A stretch of 64,000 nucleotides of DNA from NCBI GenBank assembly GCA_027186245.1, contig CP114482.1, forward strand, positions 2,733,001 through 2,797,000. The letters run 5' to 3'. Source of the DNA: Coriaria nepalensis (Eukaryota > Streptophyta > Magnoliopsida > Cucurbitales > Coriariaceae). The notes under the pieces are model-generated. The model saw nothing but the letters and a program-made list of their open reading frames with translations. It was not told the origin of the DNA and did no database searches. A program made the translations under genes and the position numbers. How positions within the stretch are numbered: position 1 is the stretch's first letter; each line of letters starts with the position of its first letter. This document shows, in pieces, positions 12,543-23,514 of the stretch.

Positions 12543-12708
12543 AATTAAACTTCAAAATTTCATTAACTTCTCTCTTTTCGAAATCCTTAGTCGTGACATC
12601 CACGTCAGCAAAAGACTAATAAAAATAATTAAAACTCCAAAATTTAATTAACTTCCTCTCTTTTCAAAATCTTTAATTGTGACATCCACGTCAAGACTAA
12701 TCAAAATA
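12543..12708. repeat. Tandem duplication, unit about 84 bp
   Basis: Two adjacent copies, about 12543-12626 and 12627-12708, share AATTAAA-CTTCAAAATTT, the CTCTCTTTTC block and GTGACATCCACGTCA. They differ by scattered substitutions and small indels. Confidence 0.85.
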
Positions 12709-12750
12709 ATTGAACTACATGTTCCATCGATGACGGAGCAAGTATATATA

Positions 12751-12985
12751 TGGAAGATTCCCTTTATTCTAAGAACTGTAGAGCAAGTTGCGATTCTGTT
12801 TTGGAGTTTTAATTTCTCGTAATAGCTATCCTGTCAGTATAATTTCCCAGTACACAGAGTATCTTGTATCAGTGTATGCATGTGATTAGAAGATTCCCAT
12901 TAGAAAGAACTGTAAAGAGCAGGTTGGAATTCTATTTTGCAGTTTTCTCATGATTTTAACTTATAGCTATCTTGTCTGAATAAAC
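12751..12985. repeat. Second tandem duplication, unit about 137 bp
   Basis: 12751-12842 and 12888-12983 both run GGAAGATTCCC..., AGAACTGTA-AGAGCA, ATTCT-TTTTG-AGTTTT, TAGCTATC(C/T)TGTC. The copies are about 75-80% alike by eye, so the duplication is older than a recent slippage event. Confidence 0.75.
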
Positions 12986-13065
12986 CAATAGACTGCTATA
13001 TAGAGCTCGAGCTCTTCTCAGTCCATAGGCGATCCAATTTTATTTTTTATTTACTTTTTTTTTTT

Positions 13066-13600
13066 TTATTGTTTAAAGAAAGCAACTGAACTCTCCTTCT
13101 TTAACATGATCATCAGCAGAGAACATAGCAAGGAAATATTATTAATGGAAAATGAATTGCATCCTAACATGAGGAATTCCAACCCAATTATCAGTAAGAC
13201 AACATCTAACATGAAGAGGGAGTGAATCCTCAGAGCTGAAAAAAACATCAATACAACAGATTGCAAATCCACTGAAGCTCTGCTGCTGCACAAGTGAGTG
13301 CTCGGTACTCGGCTTCCGTAGAAGAGCGAGCTACGGCCCTTTGTTTCCTCGTTTGCCATGTAATGGGGTTAGAACCAGAAATAGAAGATCGATCATCCGG
13401 ATTACTAGCCCAATCAGCATTAGAATACACTGTAATGTCAAAAGAGGAGCGGCGAAGTAAGAGACTATGAGTCATTGTACCTTTCAAGTACCGGAGTAGG
13501 CGTTTGGCAGCAATCTAGTGTGTGCTGCTTGGGCATTGCATAAATTGAGCAAGACGGTTTACCGGAACGGTAATGTGGGGTCGGGTTAAGGTTAAGAATT
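13066..13600 (-). mobile_element. Copia retrotransposon fragment: end of reverse transcriptase and RNase H
   Basis: On the minus strand, diverged RT C-terminus leads into RLLRYLKGTMTHSLLL, YSNADWASNPDDR and QRAVARSSTEAEYRAL, the RNase H signature of Ty1/Copia. An internal stretch after SISGSNPITW is shortened, and the remainder up to 13066 continues in a shifted frame. It abuts the LINE copy at about 13600. Confidence 0.88.
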
Positions 13601-14292
13601 GAAGGGTGCAAACGGGTTAACGATAATTAAAGGGACATTAAAGAAAGAGCTACATTTCTGCCAAATTGAAGTAGCCAGCCCGCTGTTAATAAAAATATGA
13701 TCAATATCTTTAATATCTCTAACCATGCAGCACCTACAACACAAGACCATAGCAATACCCATCCGTTGAATGTTTATATCCACCGCTACCTTACCGTGGA
13801 GAAGTTCCCAAATAAAAAATTGGATCTTCAAAGGGATCTTAAGAGACCACATAAATGCCAAATAATCAATAGGAGGAGAAACACCAACTATAGCTTACCA
13901 AAGCGATTTAATAGTGAACCTACGATCTCTACTTGGAAGCCAAACAAAGTGATCTGAGGCCAAAGAGAGATTTGGCGGAATACTATGTACCTAGTCCCTA
14001 ATTAAATCGTCATCAACTCCCACATCCCATTCATTAGAAACCAAGTAGTCCTGCACCGTGATAAGGGAATCGGAATTGAAAATAGTTGAGGATAGGATAC
14101 CATGTCCCCAATCATCATGCCAAAAATTAACTAAAGAACCATCACCAAGATTCCGTCTAGAGAATTGAAGGAAGATATATCTCGCATTAAGCATGTTCTT
14201 CCACATCTTCGAGCTACCAAGACGGTCTTGCCATTGAGAAATAGGAAGGCCTCTAGAATATTTACACTTCACAAAATCACACAACAATGAAG

Positions 14293-15096
14293 AATCGGAG
14301 TTGGTTATAGTTGGATTAAACTCAAAACCTGCAAAAACCAGACTCAGAGGAAGAATAGAGAAAATAGAGAAAAATCTAGCAATTAAGAATTGATGAAAAT
14401 TTGAAATGTAATTATATTTATTAGAAAATAAATAACTAAATAGCTATTACAAATTGAAACTAAGATACCTAAGACATGAATAGAAAAACTAATTGATACT
14501 TAAATACGTAAGTGTTAATAAATCAGTTGCTTTAGTTTAGCGGATAATTTTTGATTTGCACTCCTAACTTATTAAAACTGTCAAAATAGATATTTTGACT
14601 AAACTAGCATCTAATTGATATACTTTTCCACAAAATGCTCCAACACACTACTAACGATCTTGCAAACTTGTTGAAACCGAATCTAGATAAAAAAGAATTC
14701 AAACTTGCAGACTTTTCTTGTTGATCGAGCAATATGCAAACCTAAACTACAACTATTGAATCATCGACCCGTCGACTTATCGAGTACGTCGAGCTATCGA
14801 CTCATTGAGTACTTCGAGCTATTGACTCATTGAGTCTTTTGACACATTGAGTACTTCGAGCCGTCGACTTGTAAAGTCATCGACTCTTCGAGCCATTGAT
14901 CATTCGACCCTGCTCTGCTGCAATAGACTATAACTCCTTCAATTTTGATCTGGTCTAACCGATTCTTCTTATAACAAGTTTGTTTTACCCTTTTTCAACT
15001 GTAGGAACGGCACCGTCAACTCCAAAATTCACCGAACCCAAAAAGTCAACTCCATCACTCTTCTTGTTCATGGGAAGTGGTTTCACCTTCTTCAAA
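14293..15096. mobile_element. Foreign segment inserted into LINE copy 1
   Basis: Copy 2 of the LINE runs from AATGAAGAA into TAAAGACCATATTC with only a few bases between. In copy 1 about 800 bp of unrelated sequence occupies this point. It has no long open frame and contains the TCGA-rich repeat. I see no clear terminal repeats, so its class is unknown. Confidence 0.65.
14755..14912. repeat. TCGA/GACTC-rich degenerate tandem repeat
   Basis: Units of about 20-28 bp built from CGAGCTATCGACTCATTGAGTACT recur six to seven times, with many short self-complementary GTCGAC, TCGA and CTCGAG-like cores. It lies inside the segment inserted in LINE copy 1. Confidence 0.75.
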
Positions 15097-16015
15097 CAAA
15101 GACCATATTCTTTTTAGGGAAAAAGCTAATTTCATGTCATTTAGTCTTCTCTGACCAAGGTCGTTGGACTTCATGGTTTTACACATTTTTGTCCCAAGAA
15201 AACTAATGGCGTTTATGACCAACATCATTGGAACCAAAAAAAAAAAAAAAAAAGCGAGCGAGCATGGACTCCATTATGTACACAAGTAGAAGCTAGAAGG
15301 TGGAGGGGGAAAGAGGAAAGAACATGCTTGATGAGAATAAGCTTTTCACCACTAGATATGAGATTGGATTTCCAACCTTTTATTTTCTTTGAGAATTTCT
15401 CAATTAAGCCACTCCCTAAGTTTCAAATATCCATAAGCTAACAGAACCGCTAAATAAGTGCAGGAAAGTGACCTTGATGGAAATCTGTTATATGATGAAT
15501 TATGTTCCTTCAAGCCAAATGACGATTGGAATGAATATAAAAAGTGAAATAATAGACATCAAATTCTACCAGGATTGGGAACCTCCATTACATAAATTAA
15601 GAGTGTCATCTTTGAAGAGGAGATGAGAGACCATAATATGACACCCTCGTTTTGTAAGAAATGGTTTAATTGAACCATCAAGCATGGCCTTATAGATTTT
15701 TCTACTAAGGACTTATTTCACCAAGACAAAAAGAAGAGGAGAGATTGGGTCTCTTTATCTCAAACCCCTAGAAGCCTTGAACTAACCCTTATAGACACCT
15801 TGAAAGACAACCGAAAATGTTGTTAATTTAGAGCAATTCTGCATCGTATTAAGAAACCTAGTACCAAAGTTAAAGTGTCTCAAGACTTCTAAGAGGAAAC
15901 CCCAATCCAACCTATCATAGGCCTACATCATATCAAGTTTAAACATCACATTCTGACCTCTCACCTCCTGCCCAAGGTCCTTAACTAATTCTTGAGACAA
16001 ACCAATGGGTTCTAA

Positions 16016-17452
16016 GCGTAGCGCCCTCCCTACTAATAGTAGGCTGTTGTTACATTTCTCTATTTTAATAATAAAATTTATTTTTAAAAGTATTTTTAAG
16101 GAAATAATATAATAATTTAAAAATATGGCAGAAGTCTTTATCGTAAGGAATTAATCCCAAAACTTTTTAAACCGCTTAATTCTTTATTCAAATATACATA
16201 TATATACACATACACATAAGTTCGTCTAAGGAAGTGAGGATTTTTCAAATCCATTGCCTACAGAAGTCAAGTATGATATGTATAATTTCACGAAACTAAT
16301 TACCTCAATTCGCCTGTTCCTTAGCTTACCCCCTTACCTTTGTAATTTTCTATAACACAAGATAGACATTTATGAGCTAGAAACTCAGTAAAAATAGAGT
16401 TCTACTCACATTATTATTCTTTGAATCATCACCTTTAGTTAATATTTTTATTACCTATATCTAGCATGCAGAAATTCCTATCTTTCTACATACTTGGACC
16501 CTGAGGATGCTGCCGTCAATAACTCAACAGATATCTAATCAGCGGTCCGCTTATGACCATTGCAATGATCGACTTATGACATTTTCTTTAACATCATTTG
16601 GGGTCCTTTATGATCGACACGCGATCCTTCTTTTGACCCGGTAATACCTCCCTTTAATGTCATGGATGTGCATACGTATGCTTCTTATTTATCTTAGCAT
16701 AACATTAACTTATGGAAATATTAATATATGTAATTAATCGTAACATGTTTAAAATTTGTATTATCCTTAAACCATCATGTTATATTATGTTCATATCAGT
16801 TATGGTTTTTATTTCTAGCATGGTAATCATAATATTTCAATTGTACTTAACATGCTATATGAAAATCATAAGCTTAACATTAGTATTATAAAAACAAGCA
16901 ATTAAGCAATATTCCTATATTATAGTGAGGCTATATTTACAATGAGATTTACGGAAATTTGATGATTCTAATCTTCCTTTCCTTCCCTTTATTCTCCCCT
17001 CTCCTTATTTTCCTTTTCCCTTTTTCTTTCTCTTTTCTTTTTCTATCCCTTCTTTCGTTTTCTTTCTTTTCTTTCTTTTCCCTCTCTGTCCCTTTTCTCT
17101 TTCACTGCTTGCTGCTGGTACTTGATGCAACCTTTTACAGGCATGGAAGGTAAGATTAGTCACTCGTTTAGGTTGAAAGGTGACAAGCGTGGGCCACTTG
17201 TCTAGGTGATCTTTCTCTAAGGATGACTAATGTAACATTAAGCATGATCCTTTAGTAAAACGTGGTTGCATCAATTTTTTTTTTCCATTAATTAAACTTA
17301 AGTTTTTAGTAACTCTTAAAATTTATTAAAAGATCTCTTATTATTTCTATCATTAAAATTAGGTATAGATGAGAATTAGATTTATTAATGAGTCCACTTT
17401 AGATGTATTTTTCCACTATTATGCCTAGTCTAGAAATATTGGGGGGATTACA
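16016..17452. mobile_element. Probable insertion of unknown class within LINE copy 1
   Basis: LINE homology stops at CCAATGG near 16010. The next block of the LINE as seen in copy 2 (GATTGATCTACCTT then GACAAAAC) reappears at 17455. The intervening 1.4 kb is AT-rich with a CT-rich tract (16965-17105). No coding domain is recognised. The inference rests on this 23-bp rejoined match. Confidence 0.5.
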
Positions 17453-19740
17453 CCAAGATTGATCTACCTTTGACAAAACTACACTATAAGAAAGATTAAC
17501 TAACTCTAGTTTTCTCATTACCAATTGATTTTGAGATGGAAGTCCAGATTTCTTTATGATATTAGAGTTACGCCCAACACACGATTAGTCTAACTGTCAC
17601 ATGTGTTTTACATCACATATATATATATATATATATAAAGTCCTTATGCATGTTCAAAATAACATCACAAATGAAGAGGCATATTAAAGAATATTATATC
17701 TCATATTTAAAAATAATTTATTAAATAATTAATATACAAAAAAATATAAATCAACTTCTTTTATTATCAATTAATTTTGAGATAAATATTTAAATTTTTA
17801 CGTATATTACATACGCGAAGCTTAAAAGCCTCTATTTCCATCGTTATGGACTGTATGGTAAGAACTATTCATTGACAAGGGAAATACAAATAAGGATCAT
17901 GATTTGACAAGGTAATTTACGGACCATGAGTTCTTCTGTGACTAGATGTTGGTAACACCTCAACAGATATCATATAAAATAATTGAAATCTGTTTTAAAC
18001 AATTACCGACGTATTTATTATAGCAATTATCTTGATACGTATTTATTATAATTAATTAATTAATTTTAATTATATATATTAAATATTTTATTATTATATT
18101 AACATATATTATTCTAAGTCACTATTATTTTATTTTTCCCTCTTCAAATCAAAGGTCCAATGAATTCCAGCAGTACACTTGACTTCAGTGAGCACCGACA
18201 CTGACTTCAGTGAGCACCGACACTAACTATACAGTAAGATTAGTGGATGATCCCTGTACTAGATGCATAGTTCTTATAGAATGGAAGACTAAATATATCT
18301 TTCAAATTTTCTTTTCATTTCTCATGGCATGGCGAGAAACTATATATAAACTTGTTAATTATGAGTTTACAGAGGATTAAGAAAGGGGAATGACATTCCA
18401 TTGAATATAACTTACTAGGGTTTTGCATTTGCATGCATTATCATGTATCAGGGCCTCAATTCGTAAACACAACTAACTAATACAATCCATCTTCTAATCA
18501 TCACATATAATAAACAGGGTTATCGATGTACTGCAAAATCATAGGTCGCCTTTACGCATGGACGTGATACACGATGAAGTACCTCTTTCATTACCTATCT
18601 CTCTTTAATCGTTTTTCCGTGATGCTGCTGATTGCTAATGGTGGGGTAACACTTTTTAAAGCTAAAGGGACAAAGTTTGTTCTCTTCATACATGACATCG
18701 TACCGACAATACTTTTCCACAAGAGGAATCTCTCTTCTTTAAAAGAACTTCCATGATTGCTCCCACAAAGCAGTGGAGTCCGAGAAACTTGTGCGGTGAA
18801 TTTAATATATCTGTTAAAAATATATTATATTAATTAAAATAATTAAATTTTTTAATATTATAATATATTTTAAGTAAATTTAATCTTAATCTCATGAAAT
18901 AGAGGTAGACTATGAACACTGATGGATTCATCATGGGGCAGTTGGGGCAGCTGCCCCATAGCCCCTAAAAGTTCATTTAAAGACTTTGAGGAGTAAGATT
19001 TATAGTTTTAAAACTCTTATTGGACATGCTACTAAAGACTCACATGAAAAAGATACATCCCGGAAAAAAGAAACTCTTAAGGAAGGTAATTAACACAAAA
19101 ATTTATCACTCAATATATCTTGCCATAAAATTTCTTTATATTTAATATTCAGTAAAAGAGTTCTCCACTTCAAAAGATAAGGAGGTGCAACATCACCCAA
19201 AATTAATTGTATAAATTTTTTTGAATCCACCTCAAAGATAATACAATATGTTTAAACTTGAAAATGTATTTTAATTACCGTTATCAAAAAAGATTCTTTA
19301 GGATGAAAAATAATTATTTCAATATGTTATGTTTATACTCGATTTTGAGTAGATCCACTTTATATAAGTGAAATATTAAAGTTGATTCAAGTTTGGGTTT
19401 CTTTTCGTGAGAGTTTTAAATTGGTATATAATATACTCAAAATAATTAATGAGTGAATGAGAAATTGAATCTCAAAATGTAACCATTTGAATGATTTGAA
19501 GTGAAAAATTTTGTCCCATATTAAAAATGAGAATAAGTGGGAGAATATATATATATTATTACATATTTGTTAATGGTTAATAAAATATAAGTTAGAATGA
19601 TCTCTCTTGTGCGCATATACAGGGAGTGCAAATTCGAATCGAGTCGGGCTTGGCTCGTGTGCGCTCGCACCTGAGCGCGTTGAATGTCGGTCCAAAAAAA
19701 CCTAGTTTGCCTTGACCCACTTTTGTTTTTTTTTTTTCTC
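17453..19740. other. AT-rich spacer inside the transposon island
   Basis: No supported gene. It holds an AT microsatellite (about 17616-17637), a direct repeat of GACTTCAGTGAGCACCGACA at about 18180-18222, a 16-bp palindrome TGGGGCAGCTGCCCCA near 18943, and a stretch around 18575-18680 resembling 22440-22530. Confidence 0.6.
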
Positions 19741-22262
19741 ATGCCAAATGTACTAATATTAAAGAGCAGAGTTTAATTTATGATTTCATTATACTTAAGC
19801 CTGAATTAAACCATGAATTACATTTTAGAAATTGTCCAAATTAATTCTTATTAATCTGTTGTCTCCTCATAAGCTTATAAATTGGCAGTCTTCCTCCATT
19901 TAAAAATACAATGAAAATAATTATCTTTCTCAGTTTTCATTCCCTCTCTAGAGTACTAAGTTTTTAGTGTGATAACATTCAAATTGTTTTTGAGTTTGAT
20001 GGAATAGTATTAGTAGTGTGCCACTGCTATTGATCTTCGTTGTATCTAGGGAGACACACGTCTTTCAACCTTTAGCACCGATGCGAGGATATAAATATGT
20101 TTTAGGGATATTGTTGCGTAACAAGTCTTGATTTGATTTTCATTTTCTCTAATATCAACTTTATAGATTTTGTATCTCTTATGTTTAATTGCTTGTTTAG
20201 TTTTATGATCTCTTTCGAATTCAATGTTATATACTCTGCTTATATCATTTTGCAATACTAATTGTATTTGTATATTTTACTTACTAATTTCCTACAACTT
20301 AAAACAAATTTTGAATTATCTCTTTGAACAGAATAATACATCTTGCATGAACACTTTAATGAACACGTAGTTGTTTCATTACTACTATAAAACTGTTTTA
20401 TAATCATAAATGTGTAACATTTCACATTTAATTTGTTGGTTGCAATAGTTATATTCTGTGATAGTTTCAGTTATTTGTGAATGTTTTAATATACCAATTT
20501 TCTGTATATTTTAAAGACGAGTTCTGAAAATATCCAAAAAGCTGGCATTATTGAGATAACATCGTCGGTTACTCAAACCCCTGCTACTATAGTTCTTCCC
20601 CTAAACCATAGGGAAAGACCTAAGAAATTCAATAGTTAGAATTTCAAAAGGTTGTAGCAAAAGATGTTATTCTACCTGACTATGCTGAATCTTTCGAAAT
20701 TCTTGAAGGAGATAGCTCATGTACTCTATGTTGAGCATGATGTCCAAGCAGTCAGTGTTGTTGATACTTAGAATCATTCAGACTTTCTATGTTGGAATAA
20801 TTAATGAACGGTTTGACTGATTTTTTCTACTTTGTGTATATGATAAAGAAAACGGCAATAGAGCTATGGTATATCTTAGATCATAAATATAAAATAGATG
20901 ATGTCGGTACCAAGAAAGCTATTGCTTGAATGTTCTTTAACTATAAAATGGTGGATTCCAAAACGGTAGTCAATCAAGTTCAAGAATACTAAGTTATCTT
21001 GCATGAGATTCATGCCGACGGGATAACTTTAAGTAAAACCTTTCAAGTAGCTGCTATCATTGAGAAGCTTTTGCATGGATGAAAGGATTTCAAGAACTAT
21101 CTCAAGCATAAGCGAAACGAGATGATTATTGAAAATCATGTTGTTAGGCTTCGAATTAAAGAAGATAACAGGAAATCAAATAAGAAAAGGGTCGTTCAAC
21201 ATGTGGCAAAGGCGAATACTGTGGAACATTCTTGAGGACTCAAGAAAATAAATTCTAAATTAGGACCAAAAGGAGGAATCTCCAAGAAGCAAATAAAGTT
21301 CTAAGGAAAATGCTTCAATTGTGACAAGGTGGTTCATACAGATTCAAATTGTAGACTATCGAAGAAGAAACGAAGCCAAGAAGTAAATCTGGTGGAAGAC
21401 ATCACCCAAGATGTTTCTGCTATTAGTCTTGCTGTTGTGGTTTCAGAAATGAACCTGGTGGGGTCCAATCCGAGAGAATGGTTTATTGATATAGGTACTA
21501 CTCATCACGTATGCTCAGAAAAAAGAATATTCACATCTTTCAAACCCATTGCAAATAGAGAGAAGTTATTTATGGGGAATTCGTCCACGTCAAAGATATC
21601 TAGTCAAGGCAATGTAGTTTTAAAGATGACTTCTGGAAAAGAACTAATTCTCAATAATATTTTGTATGTACCTGAAATTTGTAAGAACCTTGTATCTGAT
21701 TCGCTCTTGTGCGAGTATGGATTTCATCTAATCTTTGAATTGTATAAGATAGTTATGTCCATAAGTGGAATGTATGTGGGAAAGGGATATATATTTGATG
21801 GGCTTTTCAAGCTTAATGTTATGATTTTAATCTTAAAGAGTAATAAAACTAATTCTTTTGCTTATTTACTTTAGTCTTCTTATCTATGGTATGTTAAATT
21901 ATGATATGTTAATCATAATTCTTTACGTAAATTAATTAGCATGAATTACATATCAAACTCCTAAATTGATTTAAAACATAAGTATGAAACTTGTGTTGTG
22001 GCAACAAGGTCATCATTTCAAAGAGTTAAAAGAAATATTGAACCCTTTGATTTAATACATAGTTATATATATAATTTTAAATTCATTCAAATCATGGATG
22101 GTAATAAATATTTTATTATTTTTATTGATAATAACATAAAATATTATTATATATATTTATTAAAAAGAAATAATAAACCTTTAGAGAAATATGTTCTCTT
22201 TAAAAATAAAATTGAAAATCGACAAAAAAAAAAAAAAAAAAGAAATAATCAAGATGTATGTC
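19740..22262 (+). mobile_element. Copia retrotransposon remnant: leader, gag, protease, start of integrase
   Basis: From about 20540 broken frames give the gag of a Tnt1-like Copia element. The zinc knuckle at about 21309-21350 is intact as CFNCDKVVHTDSNC (CX2CX4HX4C). An open stretch 21329-21874 holds the protease, with WFIDIGTTHHVC where Asp-Thr-Gly is expected, so it is altered. At 21998-22273 the integrase N-terminal part follows, with acidic residues changed (LIHSY, FIDN). The upstream sequence 19880-20140 looks like the element's untranslated leader. Reverse transcriptase is missing. Inactive. Confidence 0.85.
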
Positions 22263-22990
22263 GTACTATCTAAATTTTTCCAACTTAAAGTAAAATAAAT
22301 AAACATATTTAACTTTAAGTGACAACTTGTGACACATACACTACCAAATCATTGATTGGCTTTCCACATGCATGTGATCCACTATGAATCCCTTTCGATC
22401 AATTATTCATTTAACATATCATGTCAATTGTCAACCGACAAATTCATTACTTTCACTACTTTATCTTTAATAGTTTAGCTTTATTCCGTGATGCTAATGG
22501 TGGAGTAAGAATTTTAAAGGTAAAAAATAAACAATCCTTAGTTTCTCCGATCGAAAATAAAACCTAATTGGGCCGAAACAAACAAACACACAGTTTGACA
22601 CGGTTGAACTATGAGGACCCAGAGTGCGCACCTGTCCCATCACGCCATAACTTCTTAGGTCTTAATGGAAGGAAGATTATCCTTGATTTTCATACATTTC
22701 AAAATTGTCTGTTTAAAAAAAAAAAAAATTATTTATGGTAAGAAACTATAAACTTCTTAATACGATGTCTTAAGACCAAATTATAAAACGGGAAAGGATA
22801 CATATACTGCACATACTACTTGGTTATTAATGTCCGAGAAGACCGATCGAACACGTGCACTTGCTTTCAACACACAGAAAATAAGATAACAGTGAACAAT
22901 AACAACATACTTGAAACGAGCCTTTCTCCTGTCGACATCAAACCTAATTGGCCGGAAAAAACAAACCAATCAAACATACACACACCATTA
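22263..22990. other. Spacer with a duplicated motif near the secreted-protein gene
   Basis: No gene is seen. AAACCTAATTGG-CCG followed by AAACAAAC occurs at about 22561-22590 and again at 22941-22975, the second copy just 3' of the secreted-protein gene. This suggests an old tandem duplication of that gene's 3' flank. Confidence 0.5.
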
Positions 22991-23001
22991 CTTATGACTA
23001 A

Positions 23002-23370
23002 TTATGCGGTACAGTTACAGTTTTTATTGTAGTGGGATCCCTGGTTCGAACACTGAGCCGACTGTCCGGGCTGAGTGCTTCCGCAAACGCTAACACTTTG
23101 AGACGCATTTCCCGATCCAGAAGTGACGGGATGTGGACCACCTCCTTGGAGAATTCTGGTAAAATGGGGATCCCAGAAAAACTCGAAGTATTCCGAGTCC
23201 TCTTCTGCAATAAGATCGAGGCGATTGCTGGTTACGTATGGCTTCACCAGCTCGTGATGAGTATGAGCATGAGCTACGGATTGGGCTATGCTGATCAGCA
23301 GCACCAGCAGCATGATACATAGGGCAAACCAATATTTCTCATCCCTCATCTTTCTCTCTCTTCTGATCAT
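23002..23370 (-). CDS. Small secreted protein with C-terminal cysteines, function unknown
   Basis: A single uninterrupted frame of 122 residues. The second Met (codon 8) may be the better start, because it directly precedes the signal peptide: hydrophobic ALCIMLLVLLISIAQSVAHA, cleavage likely after AHA. The mature part is about 85 residues, with an acidic middle (LIAEEDSEYFEFFWDP), a Gly/Ser-rich segment (GGGPHPVTSGSGN) and the tail VCGSTQPGQSAQC...NCNCTA with pattern C-x9-C-x9-C-x-C. I do not recognise the family. RALF, CEP, CLE and defensin signatures are not met. A TATA box stands 70-80 bp upstream of the ATG, which supports real transcription. It is surrounded by transposon debris. It could be a signalling peptide precursor or an apoplastic defence protein; this is inference only. 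Confidence 0.75.
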   Translation of the reverse strand: MIRRERKMRDEKYWFALCIMLLVLLISIAQSVAHAHTHHELVKPYVTSNRLDLIAEEDSEYFEFFWDPHFTRILQGGGPHPVTSGSGNASQSVSVCGSTQPGQSAQCSNQGSHYNKNCNCTA

Positions 23371-23439
23371 CTTGATTCTTAATCTCCTGACTCTATAGTT
23401 AGTTAAGTTTTGTTAAACAACCCTGATGATCACTAGTTC

Positions 23440-23450
23440 ATATATATAGA
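23440..23450 (-). promoter_or_regulatory. TATA box of the small secreted-protein gene
   Basis: On the minus strand CTATATATATGA lies about 70-80 bp before the first ATG (23370). Transcription would start near 23410, leaving a 5' leader of about 40 nt, typical of a plant promoter. Confidence 0.7.
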
Positions 23451-23514
23451 GGCTAGGAATATATTATTTTATGTTGGGTGTGTACGTACGATTTCAATAG
23501 AGGTCAATAAAGGT

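Larger units (their letters stand above)
13605..16015 (-). mobile_element. LINE (plant L1-type) remnant, copy 1, interrupted by insertions
   Basis: Minus-strand fragments carry the zf-RVT region of plant LINEs (LGDGSLVNFWHDDWGHGIL at 13991-14287, MAFMWSLKIPLKIQFFIWE at 13592-13861) and, toward 15900-15960, the reverse transcriptase block. It aligns over most of its length with copy 2 at 25.2-26.9 kb, with mismatches throughout. An insertion of about 0.8 kb (14293-15096) breaks it, and a 1.4-kb segment (16016-17452) separates it from a 23-bp continuation. Frames are broken by stops and indels. Confidence 0.88.

Noticed and set aside
13697..13957. Plus-strand open frame, and a similar one at 25319-25585
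   Set aside because: Antisense shadows of the two LINE copies; the similarity to each other comes from the LINE duplication.
23032..23322. Plus-strand open frame of 96 residues opposite the secreted-protein gene
   Set aside because: A shadow: the minus-strand frame has a signal peptide and TATA box, this one has neither.
23002..23370. RALF-like peptide identity for the small secreted protein
   Set aside because: The tail has some resemblance (Tyr-Asn-x-x-Cys), but the YISY motif, dibasic RR site and Cys spacing of RALF peptides are missing.
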